Assembly (NCBI GenBank): GCA_033675265.1
Contig: JAUJYZ010000871.1
Coordinates: 35,568 to 99,567 of the forward strand
Direction of reading: 5' to 3'
Source of the DNA: Actinostola sp. cb2023
Taxonomy: Eukaryota > Cnidaria > Anthozoa > Actiniaria > Actinostolidae
Length of the DNA: 64,000 nucleotides
Positions 36,601 through 49,400 of this stretch are shown in pieces. Both the position numbers and the translations under genes were made by a program. The first letter of the stretch is position 1. Each line of letters opens with the position of its first letter. Below the pieces are notes generated by a model. That model saw only the letters and a program-made list of their open reading frames with translations. It was not told the DNA's origin and did not search any database.

Positions 36601-39600
36601 GGTGATTAATAGAAAATCTGTGATACATTTGCTGAGCAGTCAAAAGCTGAAGATGATATCCGAGATAGCAGAGAGGTAGTGAAGAATATATTTTTATCAT
36701 CTTTTTCTCATCCATCAAAAGTTTTAATATTCTAACTGATTAGAATAATTTTGTGTCAGACACAGAGAGGGTGGGACACCTGCACATGATTCCTATGGCA
36801 GGGCCGTTACACAGCACAGGGGCAGGGGGGGGCAGTTGCCCCCCTAGCAAGGCGAAAAAGATACCAAAAAGTACAGAGAACTGTACTATTTTAATTTATT
36901 TTTTTGCTGTTAAATACATACTGCCCCCCCTGCCCCCCCCCCCCCCCCCCCCCCTTGAATTTTGGGTTATGTACGGCCCTGTATGGCCCCCTTCTTACAC
37001 CATTTAATGGCTGGTATATCCTCTGTAAATATCAAGTAAATATATTACTGGAATACCAATAAGAATGTTTCTTGTCTTATTTTCAGAATTCGTTTAGTGA
37101 AGATGAAGTTATCACTCACCAACCGTGAGTATTAAACAAGTACTGACATTTCATGCCCAGATGTTAGCTATAGTCCTTAATTGCATGCATGTCTGAGAAA
37201 TGAAATTGGCAAGAAAGGTCAATGGTGTGGAAGTTAAAATGTACTGTTTCAGATGAGTGGAAGAATACTAACAATAAATAAGAAAGTGAATTGGTCAGTT
37301 TTAAACGCTAGTTTATGACAGAGGCAGTTACCAGTGATCAATACTAAACAAAATGTCAAGAAAAATAATAGAAACTTCACTTAATAAATTTCCCAAATAC
37401 AAAAATGCAGTGAAATCAAGCGAAGAATGGAATTAATTAAGCAAAACTGGTACAAGATTTAGAAACGGCAGTACAGTCATCGAGAGACATGTAACCACCA
37501 AACAATTCAGGTTTTGGGACAGTGTGTAAAATTGGTTGCAGATGAAGATTTCCACCCTGGTACCCATGGCTACACAATTTATTTATGCCAAAGAAACTAC
37601 ATGTACTTGATCAGGGATTTCATACGAGAATCTAAATCTAAATCTTTAATCTGCAAAGAATGCCAGCAAGCATGCATGCACTGACAGCTACATCATACTT
37701 TCATCATGCAGTGCCACTTGTGTTTTACTCGGTTCCATCTGCCAATTTACATGTTTTATGCAGTATAGTTAAGGACCATCTTCCTACTTTAATTTGTTAT
37801 TTCTATAGATACAAAGCATCTTGGTGTACACAATTTAGAGCAGTCTTCTGGAGAAGTTTGATAAGTACACGGAGAGATAAACTCATGTTTAGAATCAGGA
37901 TCATACAAAGCCTGGTAAGTATCGATTAATAAATTATATAATCTCATGACATATGTTAATTCTCACACACGATTCCCTATTAATTTACTTCCATAGATCC
38001 TTCCTTCTTTACATTTTTCCATGTCTAAGTATATATATATATATATATTTCCATAGGTCACATCACTCATAGCTGGACTCATCTACCTTCAAACACCCAT
38101 CAACACCAGCGGGGTTCAAAACCTTGCTGGTGCCATTTTCTTCCTTGTAATATCTGCAACATTTTCAGCCCTTCAAGGAGTCATTTTTGTAAGTGCAACT
38201 TTATATATAGATAATCAATCAGTTGGATCTTATCAGTTCTCCCTTCCTAATTCTCCACTCGATCCCCCTCCCCTTTCTCCCCTGATCATGAAAGGGTGTC
38301 GAATGGTTCTCGCAAAAAATCAGAGTCGCACAAAATTTTGGTCAAATTTCACGGGTCTCGAAGTCTCGTTTTTTTGCAAAAAGCCGTCTCAGTCTCGAAT
38401 TTTGACAACAGTGGAAATTGGTGAAAAAGCGTCTCTGGCTCGCAAAAAAAATGCCTTGTCTTGGAGTCTCGCAAAGTCTCGCCTTGACCATTCGATACCC
38501 CTCCCTGAGAACTGGTCACGTATAAGGCTAATAGCAGCACAAGTATCTTCTCTTACTTTGTCTTCCAGGTTTTTCCTGCAGAGCTGCCTGTATTTATTCG
38601 AGATCACAAAAATGGCATATATAGAACTGATGTCTACTTTCTGTCAAAGACACTTGCAGAGGTATGTATGCAGGTGGTTTCTTAGCTTAGGCTTAAAGGC
38701 ACATTCCTTGTATTGTGACCAGTGGGGTTTTTCATTTGCATGGAAGCACTACATGTACATTAGCCCTGACCATTGATCAAAACATAAAAGAGTTAGTACA
38801 AAACCATTTTGTTCTGCCTTTGGTGTAAAGTCAGCATGTACAGATTGTTCTTCAGCTTTCTTAAAGATGGTAAACTCTGTTGATGTACATGTACACAGAA
38901 AAATTAAACAGTTCGGCATCGGCAAATAATTAATCTGCTCGCCACTGACAAATCACAATATTTTGCGAAAACCGAGTTCAATAATAATTATTGTGAATAA
39001 ACCGTTATTATTATTATTGTAGAAATGTCGTTATATCAGTCGTTATATGTCGGTATTTCGGTACTGAGTCATCGCCATGATCTATACGCTCATATTTATT
39101 TCTATCTTCGATTAAGGTTCGCTACAACAAACACAAAATACATATCTAAATATTGGTCTAATTACAATCAATGTCTTGTTGTGGGTGTCTAAAATCATTG
39201 TAAATCTCTACTTACATCTGGTGGTGTTTCAGGGTTGCTTATTACACACGGGTGTAAACTTGTCTCTAAAATATCAGCTAAACGGGTCCGCCGTACAATG
39301 TCTGAATCTACTGTATATCACTGTATATCTAAAGTGGTTCAAATTACATGGTCGTTGATTGTAAACTAATGATTAACTAAGTTGATTATGTAAACAGTAA
39401 CAATAAGGCTATAAAATGCTTGTGTATCAATATCTTGACAATGTCATTCGTAACAATTATTATTATTATTAACAATAATTGTGTGAATGCTGTGAATAAC
39501 CCATTATTATTATTAACAATAAGCAATTATTGGATGAGGTTGAGCATGATATCGTAATTTATCAAGACCGAGGTCTGTGTGTTATCTGCCGAAGCCGTAG

Positions 39601-42600
39601 GTCTTGATAATTTACGATATCATGCGAAAACCGAATTCAATAATTATTGTTTTATCAAACATTTTGTATTTAACAAATTATTATAATCAGTTAAATAAAT
39701 GCTATAACCTTGAATAAACTTGACAGGATAAATCTATTATCTGCAGCAGATAATAGATTTATCCTGTCAAGTTCACATATGCTATCAAGAATTAACTGCA
39801 TGCTCTCAGCCAATCAGATGCGAGATAGTGAGTAAAATGTTTAATAATAAGCAATTATTGGATAAGGTTGAGCATGATATCGTAAATTATCAAGACCGAG
39901 GTCTGTGTTATCTGCCGAAGCCGTAGGCTGAGTAACACAGACCCGAGGTCTTGATAATTTACGATATCATGCGAAAACTGAATTCAATAATATTATTGTT
40001 TTATTAAACATTTTGTATAAGTGAGAACACAATTATAATCAGGTCAATAAATGCTGCCATGGCCTGCATTGACACTGCAAACCTACCGCTCTTCATGACA
40101 TTGAATCCCTTGAATGAACTTGACAGGATAAATCTATTATCTGTAGATTTATCCTGTCAAGTTCACATGCTATCGAGAATTAACTGCATGCTCTCAGCCA
40201 ATCAGATGCGAGATTGTGAGTAAAATGTTTAATAATAATTATTATTGTTAATAATAATAATAATAACGGTTTATTCACAGCATTTCTACATGGTTGCTAT
40301 ATTCATCTGTGAATAGGAAACTAAACTTAGAGACAAAAAATAAAAATTAATAATTGTTTTATCAATCACATTATTTTCTCTCACCTAAAGCAACAACTCT
40401 GGAAAAAATCGAGCTGCCATTGTAGAGGAGAACGAAGACATTTATTCGTAGGAAGTTATCTGCAGTGACGTAGACGTCTCTCGACCAATGAAATCCCAGA
40501 GAAAATAATGTGAATGACAATGCAATGTATTGGTGCAAATGAAAAACGTCACTGCTGGTCATTATACAAGGAAATGCATGCCCTTATTGGTCCTACTTTT
40601 TCTCATTTATATTATTGAGAGGAAGCCATTAAAGTACCAAAATGCAAGAACAAGGAGGGAAATAATTTTTTTAAAGTGTTTAACTCAGTGTTTTTTTCTC
40701 GTTGTAGGTTCCAATTTTTATTGTATCTCCACTAATTTTAACTACTTTTGCTTACTGGATGATAGGTTAGAAGTGCATGTGGTAACTTGTTTATTTGTAT
40801 TCCTTTCGTGACATTTGTTTTTGACACCTAAATTAATAATAATTTGTGTTCTGTGCATTAGGTCTACGTGCACAAGTTCTTCCATTTGTTTATGCGGTTG
40901 TTATCTTGACTCTGTTAACCAATGTAGCAGTATCATATGGTATGTATTGCAGAAACATTAGAAAATTGACACAACAGAATTTTTTCGCAATACTGCGCCT
41001 CACTCTAGATACATGTTAAGAGGGTATAAAAATCTGAATAAGAAAGACATTCCCAAAGCATTCTGATAGTTGAAATTAAATCATGCCATCGTGAAAATCA
41101 CCTGGTCAGCATGGCAACTGACTAGATTATTGTATTTGACCATCCATCCATTCTTGCATTTTTCCATCTATTCATGCATCAACCATCTCATTCTACACAA
41201 TTCTGTTGCAGGTTATATAATATCTTGTATATCGCCGAGTGTCGAGGGTGCTTCAGCTTTAGGACCTCCATTAATGTTACCATTAATGCTGTTTGGAGGG
41301 TTTTTCTTGAAGGATTCGTAAGTACCGTAACTTATTATTAATATAGCACAGATACTACGCTCGCTCCTATTGGTCAATTAGTGGGCCGTAACTTATTATT
41401 AATATAGCACAGATACTACGCTCGCTCCTATTGGTCAATTAGTGGGCCGTAACTTATTATTAATATAGCACAGATACTATGCTCGCTCCTATTGGTCAAT
41501 TAGTGGGCCGTAACTTATTATTAATATAGCACAGATACTACGCTCGCTCCTATTGGTCAATTAGTGGGCCGTAACTTCCTGAAAACAGAAAAGTAATAAA
41601 TATCTTAATTATTAACCTCGCTTGCTCGGTCCATATGGGAAGTTATAGATCCTCGTTTCCCCCCACTTTTTATGGCATAAGGCCGTGCGAAAAAACTCGG
41701 TCCATAACTTCCCATACGGACTTCGCACTCAGTTAATAAGAGGTATATATTTTGCTATTTCTTCTAAAATGAGACCATTGGAGGCATAAATCTCCTTGAA
41801 ACATGTACAATTTGTACTCATTACTGACAATTAATATATATGGATGCCTTGAGTGGTAGTCGCCCAATACATCCCACACACGGTATTAGTATCATCATCT
41901 ACCTACATGTGCATATGGTGACATGGTATGAAACTCCAATCATGCCATGTCACAGTGTAAACTGAAAGATTTCTGTGGCAAATAAAGTTTATTAATGTAC
42001 ACTAGATATTGACATGCTCTACATGTATGTAGGAAAGTCCACAAGGATACCATGATTACCACAGGAAGCCAAATATATATTGCTCACTCATCCCCCCCCC
42101 CCCCCAAAAAAAAAAAAACAACAACAACAAAAGACCTGTGCATGCACACAATGTACAGTTATATTTTGAGCCACAGAAGAAATAATTTCAATGGCTGCCT
42201 GTACTGACAGTGGATGCTTTCTCTTTTTACCAGAACCGTTCCTGATTACTTTATTTGGATCAAATATATCTCATGGTTCCGATATGGCTTTGAACTGCTG
42301 AATGTAAACCAGTGGGATGGCTATGGACCTATTAGTAAGTATAGTCAGTTGTTAATTATTATCTGAATACCTTCCTTTGTACTCAATATACACTTGCTTC
42401 AAAAAGGTCGTCAGCATTATAGGCCACCATTACGAAATGAATTACATGAAATTATGAAGGGAAAATGAACAAAAGGGATTACAAATGTCGATTGCTCAAG
42501 GTGCCTTGATAAGAATGAATGCCAAGGATCTGTTTAACATTGGCCTTTGGAATAAAAAATTACTAGAGTGAAGTCCTAATGACGTGTATGCTTGCTTCCA

Positions 42601-43448
42601 AAATGCTAGATACTGTATATTGGTGTAATATCTATTTTATATATATTTTAGAGTTTGTAATTACAATTCAGTTCAGTCTGCAGTTTTGGAAATAAAGCCA
42701 TTGTTGTTATTATTATTATTATTATTATTGTTGTTGTTATTATTATTATTATTATTTTTTATTATTATTATTATTATTATTATTGTTGTTATTATTATTA
42801 TTGTTGTCATTATTATTATTATTATTATTGTTGTTGTTATTATTATTATTATTGTTATTGTTGTTATTATTATTTTATTATTGTTGTTGTTATTATTATT
42901 ATTGTTGTTATTATTATTATTATTATTATTATTTTAGGTAACTGTACGGTTGGCCATCAAACAAATTTGTGCATACCTAACGGTGATGCTGCCATAGATT
43001 TTCTTGGTCTTGATAAAGTAAGGAATACTGGCTGAAAATCAATCCTTTTTTTGTCTTGACTTATGCCTGGGTTGTCTGGAGTTGTTTCATTCAATAGCCA
43101 AGTATATGTTTGAATACCCTATGAGCAGAGGATCCTTTCTGTCCCACTATAACTTCTGAATTTGCTTCGTCATTTATTTTTCCCTCGACGAGCCAAAGTC
43201 AGAAGAGAGGGCTGTAAAGAAACCCCTGCTCACAGGGTAATTTATGAGCTATGTGGTATGTATATTGCAAAACTAGCATCCCATCTTATAGTGCCATCGA
43301 AGTTCATATACATTTTTGTCTAAATGCATTTTTTCTTTTTCTTCAGAATAACTTCATGTTTGACATTTACGCCCTTCTTGCTCTGTTTATTGGCTTTCGC
43401 ATCATAGCTTTTCTACTGCTGTTATATCGATCAAGTAAAACAGAGTAA
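30639..43448 (+). CDS. ABCG half-transporter copy B, intact
   Basis: Membrane half-transporter of the White/ABCG1 type, expected to dimerise and export lipids or other small hydrophobic substrates; the true substrate is unknown. The 19 exons are 30639-30960, 32223-32271, 33167-33353, 33834-33905, 34223-34321, 34526-34692, 35381-35452, 36111-36213, 36613-36675, 37087-37124, 37809-37914, 38057-38188, 38569-38661, 40708-40765, 40862-40939, 41212-41317, 42234-42334, 42938-43017 and 43347-43448. They sum to 2028 nt (675 aa), with GT-AG borders and consistent phases. Walker A GASGAGKTT is at residues 122-130, the Q-loop YVQQED near 166-171, signature SGGEKKR at 231-237, Walker B ILFADEP at 250-256 and switch histidine HQPSS at 287. 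The membrane domain (from about 391) includes [16 protein letters not shown] and [14 protein letters not shown], typical of ABCG. In-frame ATGs also occur at 30621 and 30708. The poly(A) signal AATAAA is at 43617. Confidence 0.94.
38950..40300. repeat. Palindromic repeat cluster in intron 13 of copy B
   Basis: Several nested inverted repeats (GATATCGTAATTTATCAAGAC with its complement; AACTTGACAGGATAAATC with its complement) are separated by AAT/ATT runs. C has the mirror cluster (about 59870-61140). A lacks it: its intron 13 is about 1.0 kb against about 2.05 kb in B and C. This shared derived state groups B with C. Confidence 0.8.
41326..41578. repeat. 61-bp VNTR beside exon 16 donor, four units in copy B
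   Basis: Four tandem units directly after the exon 16 donor, against two in copy A and four in C. Units differ by single bases (CTACGCTCGC or CTATGCTCGC), and the odd unit falls at the matching place in C. Confidence 0.9.
42705..42930. repeat. ATT/GTT microsatellite in intron 17 of copy B
   Basis: Uninterrupted counterpart of the array split by a retroelement in copy A. It runs right up to the exon 18 acceptor and supplies its T-rich tract. Confidence 0.95.
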
Positions 43449-44450
43449 TCAATTTAGAATGTTTAACTTGGTTAATGGATTCTCTGTATCCAGCCCAAGT
43501 GTACACATAGATTTATTCACATCTAATTCATTCGGTGCACAACCTCGATTGTATGACAAGTTTCACAAGTCATGTGACTTGAGTGTAGTCACATGACTAT
43601 AATAGTAATCACGTATAATAAATATATATCACAATACTCGGCATACTTGAAGAAACACCTGTCTGAGTGTTTTCTTTCTTTTAGGATCAAAATTTGTATT
43701 GTTTATAAAACTATTATATTCTTATAATTTTAATGTATCAGGACTTAGGGATAGGTATATTTGTTATAATCACACAAATAAAAATGCTTTTTCTTTAAAT
43801 TTCATAACTTATTATCATGAAGTTTTATTATTATCTAGAAATCTTATCATTACTGTAATTGCAACATTTCACAAAAACTGATATTGTTGTCAACAACAGT
43901 CGTTAGTATTTAATAATAAATAATAATAATAACTTTATTATATTCTTGTAACTGAAAAAACCCATATTGGGAGGTACAATAAACTATGTATGTATGTATG
44001 TACAACTCCAAAATTGGCTTTTCAGTGTAATTATTAACTTACAAAAAAATATGCAAATAACAATAATAATGTAAAAATCTAAAACTCTAAAATTTACTGA
44101 AAATCCACAATAATTGATAGTCCCTATGAACTTGGGACAACTCATTATTCTATGATTCCAAGAAAAATGTTGTAGACCATAGTTGACATTCTTAGTATTT
44201 AAAAAACACTCATTTAATCTTCATCTTTTATTGAGTTGGTAAAAGCCGACGAGGCAACACACCAACTATATTTCACTAGTTGATGTTTGAATTGGAATAA
44301 AAGATAGACTGTGATAATAAATTCATTCTTTCAATAATAAAAATATTCAATTCTTTGACAAAATAAAATATTGAAATACTTTGCTTCTCATTGTCAAAAT
44401 TAAATTGTCAATAGAATTATTTCATGTAACTTGTTTTTAGTACATGTACA
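43449..44450 (+). other. 3' flank of ABCG copy B
   Basis: Contains the AATAAA at 43617-43622. Near 43930-44010 there is a short insertion with TATGTATGTATG that copy A lacks and copy C shares (56100-56180). No gene is seen. Confidence 0.6.
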
Positions 44451-44938
44451 TGTATGCTAATGAGCAGATGACTAAAATAACATGCTAAGTATTAAACACG
44501 CCAAATGCTCAATGTTATTTTACTCATCTGCTCATTAGCATGTTATTTTACTCATCTGCTCATTAGCATGTTATTTTACTCATCTGCTCATTAGCATGTT
44601 ATTTTACTCATCTGCTCATTAGCATGTTATTTTACTCATCTGCTCATTAGCATGTTATTTTACTCATCTGCTCATTAGCATGTCATTTTACTCATCTGCT
44701 GAGACATTAGCATGTCATTTTACTCATCTGCTCATTAGCATGTTATTTTACTGACAGCTGCTCATTAATTAGCATGTTATTTTATTCATCTGCTCATTAG
44801 CATGTTATTTTACTCATCTGCTCATTAGCATGTCATTTTACTCATCTGCTCATTAGCATGTTATTGTACTCATCTGCTCATTAGCATGTTATTTTTATAC
44901 TACTCATCTCATTAGCATGTTTATTTTACTCATCTGCT
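44450..44938. repeat. 28-bp minisatellite, arm B
   Basis: The same satellite as 9129-10142, in inverted orientation, with about 16 units. It marks where similarity to the copy A flank ends: beyond it this arm runs into other satellites, whereas arm A runs into OXNAD1. Confidence 0.95.
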
Positions 44939-44949
44939 ATTAAGGGATA

Positions 44950-46480
44950 TATATATAAAAACATTCTAAGAGACTATATTGTCATGGCCATATAAAAACA
45001 TTCTAAGAGACTAGTATGGCCATATAAAAACAGTCTAAGAGACTAGTATGGCCATATAAAAACAGTCTAAGAGACTAGTATGGCCATATAAAAACATTCT
45101 AAGAGACTAGTATGGCCATATAAAAACAGTCTATTAAAGAGACTAGCTAGTATGGCCATATAAAAACAGTCTAAGAGACTAGTATGGCCATATAAAAACA
45201 TTCTAAGAGACTAGTATGGCCATATAAAAACAGTCTATTAAAGAGACTAGCTAGTATCCTGGCCATATAAAAACAGTCTAAGAGACTAGTATGGCCATAT
45301 AAAAACAGTCTAAGAGACTAGTATAATATGGCCATATAAAAAAAACAGTCTATTAAAGAGACTAGCTAGTATGGCCATATAAAAACAGTCTAAGAGACTA
45401 AGTATGGCCATATATACAAACAGTCTAAGAGACTAGTATATGGCCATATAAAAACAGTCTAAGAGACTAGTATGGCCATATAAAAACAGTCTAAGAGACT
45501 AGTATGGCCATATAAAAACAGTCTAAGAGACTAGTATATGGCCATATAAAAACATTCTAAGAGACTAAGTATGGCCATATAAAAACAGTCTATTAAAGAG
45601 ACTAGCTAGTATGGCCATATAAAAACAGTCTAAGAGACTAGTATGGCCATATAAAAACATTCTAAGAGACTAGTATGGCCATATAAAAACAGTCTATTAA
45701 AGAGACTAGCTAGTATGGCCATATAAAAACAGTCTAAGAGACTAGTATGGCCATATAAAAACAGTCTAAGAGACTAGTATATGGCCATATAAAAACAGTC
45801 TAAGAGACTAGTATGGCCATATAAAAACATTCTAAGAGACTAGTATGGCCATATAAAAACAGTCTATTAAAGAGACTAGCTTAATGGCCATATAAAAACA
45901 GCTAAGAGACTAGTATGGCCATATAAAAACAGTCTAAGAGACTAGTATATGGCCATATAAAAACAGTCTAAGAGACTAGTATGGCCATATAAAAACAGTC
46001 TAAGAGACTAGTATGGCCATGCATATAAAAACAGTCTAAGAGACTAGTATATGGCCATATAAAAACATTCTAAGAGACTAATATAAGTATGGCCATATAA
46101 AAACAGTCTATTAAAGAGACTAGCTAGTATGGCCATATAAAAACAGTCTAAGAGACTAGTATGGCCATATAAAAACATTCTAAGAGACTAGTATGGCCAT
46201 ATAAAAACAGTCTATTAAAGAGACTAGCTATAGTATGGCCATATAAAAACAGTCTAAGAGATTAGTATGGCCATATAAAAACAGACTAAGAGACTAGTAT
46301 GGCCATATAAAAACAGTCTAAGAGACTAGTATGGCCATATAAAAACAGTCTAAGAGACTATATATGCATGGCCGTACGAACGTACTAAGCGACCAAGGAG
46401 TAGATAAAAACATTCTAAGAGACTAGTATGGCCGTACGAACGTACTAAGGGATAGATAAAAACAGTCTAAGAGACTATTT
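44950..46480. repeat. 32-bp satellite, arm B
   Basis: Tandem units of TATGGCCATATAAAAACAGT followed by CTAAGAGACTAG (32 bp), mixed with a 40-bp variant containing CTATTAAAGAGACTAGCTAG. Each unit contains a perfect palindrome, TATGGCCATA, and an inverted pair AGTCT-AAG-AGACT. The last two units are altered to GGCCGTACGAACGTACTAAG. Confidence 0.95.
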
Positions 46481-46489
46481 ATTTACCAG

Positions 46490-49400
46490 ATTTCTTTGCG
46501 TCAAAGTCTTGATTTTCCTCAAAAAATAGGATTGCAAAAAATTCTGAGCAGCCACAACAAATAGAATGGCTAGAAATTACGAAAAACCAGTTTTCCCATA
46601 TTAGCTATATATGGAAAATTTCTACGTTATGTAATTTTGAGAGGACTTTTTCAGAATCGTTTTATTTTCGAGATTTCCTTGCGTCAAAGTCTCGGCTTTC
46701 CTCAAAAAATAGGTTTACACAAGATTCTGAGCAGCCACAACAAATCGTTTGCCATATAGAGCTAATATGGCAAAATTGATGTTTCGTAATTTCTAGCCAT
46801 TCTATTTGTTGTGGCTGCTCAGAATCTTTTGCAAACCTATTTTTAGAGGAAAGCCGAGACTTTGACGCAAGGAAATCTCGAAAATAAACCGATTCTGAAA
46901 AAGTCCTCTTAAAATTACATAACGTAGAAATTTTCCATATAGAGCTAATATGGGAAAACTGGTTTTTCGTAATTTCTATCCATTCTATTTGTTGTGGCTG
47001 CTCAGAATCTTTTGCAAGCCTATTTTTAGAGGAAAGCCGAGACTTTGACGGAAAGACATCTCGAAAATAAACCGATTCTGAAAAAGTCCTCTTAAAATTA
47101 CATAACGTAGAAATTTTCAATATAGAGCTAATATGGGAAAACTGATGTTTCGTAATTTCTAGCCATTCTATTTGTTGTGGCTGCTCAGAATCTTTTGCAA
47201 ACCTATTTTTTTAGGAAAGCCGAGACTTTGACGCAAAGACATCTCGAAAATAAACCGATTCTGGATAAATCCTCTCAAAATGACATAACCGTAGACATTT
47301 TCCATATAGAGCTAATATGGGAAAACTGATGTTTCGTAATTTCTAGCCATTCTATTTGTTGTGGCTGCTCAGAATCTTTTGCAAACGTATTTTTAGAGGA
47401 AAGCCGAGACTTTGACGGAAAGACATCTCGAAAATAAACCGATTCTGAAAAAGTCCTCTCAAAATGACATAACGTAGAAATTTTCCATATAGAACTAATA
47501 AGAGAAAACTGATGTTTCGAAATTTCTAGCCATTCTATTTGTTGTGGCTGCTCAGAATCTTTTGCAAACCTATTTTTAGAGGAAAGCCGAGACTTTGACG
47601 CAAGGAAATCTCGAAAATAAACCGATTCTGAAAAAGTCCTCTTAAAATGACATAACGTAGAAATTTTCCATATAGAACTAATATGGGAAAACTGATGATT
47701 CCTAATTTCTAGCCATTCTATTTGTTGTGGCTGCTCAGAATCTTTTGCAAGCCTATTTTTAGAGGAAAGCCGAGACTTTGACGGAAAGACATCTCGAAAA
47801 TAAACCGATTCTGAAAAAGTCCTCTCAAAATGAAATAAAGTAGAAATTTTCCATATAGAACTAATATGGGAAAACTGGTTTTTCGTAATTTCTAGCCATT
47901 CTATTTGTTGTGGCTGCTCAGAATCTTTTGCAAACCTATTTTTTGAGGAATGCCGAGACTTTGACGCAAAGAAATCTCGAAAATAAACCGATTCTGAAAA
48001 AGTCCTCTCAAAATGACATAACGTAGAAATTTTCCATATAGAGCTAATATGGGAAAACTGGTTTTTCGTAATTTCTAGCCATTCTATTTGTTGTGGCTAC
48101 TCAGAATCTTTTGCAAACCTATTTTTTGAGGAATGCCGAGACTTTGACGGAAAGACATCTCGAAAATAAACCGATTCTGAAAAAGTCCTCTCAAAATGAA
48201 ATAAAGTAGAAATTTTCCATATAGAACTAATATGGGAAAACTGGTTTTTCGTAATTTCTAGCCATTCTATTTGTTGTGGCTGCTCAGAATCTTTTGCAAA
48301 CCTATTTTTAGAGGAATGCCGAGACTTTGATGCAAAGAAATCTCGAAAATAAACCGATTCTGAAAAAGTCCTCTTAAAATGACATAACGTAGAAATTTTC
48401 CATATAGAACTAATATGGGAAAACTGATGATTCGTAATTTCTAGCCATTCTATTTGTTGTGGCTGCTCAGAATCTTTTGCAAGCCTATTTTTAGAGGAAA
48501 GCCGAGACTTTGACGGAAAGACATCTCGAAAATAAACCGATTCTGAAAAAGTCCTCTCAAAATGAAATAAAGTAGAAATTTTCCATATAGAACTAATATG
48601 GGAAAACTGGTTTTTCGTAATTTCTAGCCATTCTATTTGTTGTGGCTGCTCAGAATCTTTTGCAAACCTATTTTTTGAGGAATGCCGAGACTTTGACGCA
48701 AAGAAATCTCGAAAATAAACCGATTCTGAAAAAGTCCTCTCAAAATGACATAACGTAGAAATTTTCCATATAGAGCTAATATGGGAAAACTGGTTTTTCG
48801 TAATTTCTAGCCATTCTATTTGTTGTGGCTGCTCAGAATCTTTTGCAAACCTATTTTTTGAGGAATGCCGAGACTTTGACGGAAAGACATCTCGAAAATA
48901 AACCGATTCTGAAAAAGTCCTCTCAAAATGAAATAAAGTAGAAATTTTCCATATAGAACTAATATGGGAAAACTGGTTTTTCGTCATTTCTAGCCATTCT
49001 ATTTGTTGTGGCTGCTAAGAATCTTTTGCAAACCTATTTTTTGAGGAATGCCGAGACTTTGACGCAAAGAAATCTCGAAAATAAACCGATTCTGAAAAAG
49101 TCCTCTCAAAATTACATAACGTAGAAATTTTCCATATAGAGCTAATATGGGAAAACTGGTTTTTCGTAATTTCTAGCCATTCTATTTGTTGTGGCTGCTC
49201 AGAATCTTTTGCAAACGTATTTTTAGAGGAAAGCCGAGACTTTGACGCAAAGAAATCTCGAAAATAAACCGATTCTGAAAAAGTCCTCTCAAAATGACAT
49301 AACGTAGAAATTTTCCATATAGAACTAATAAGAGAAAACTGATGATTCGTAATTTCTAGCCATTCTATTTGTTGTGGCTGCTCAGAATCTTTTGCAAGCC

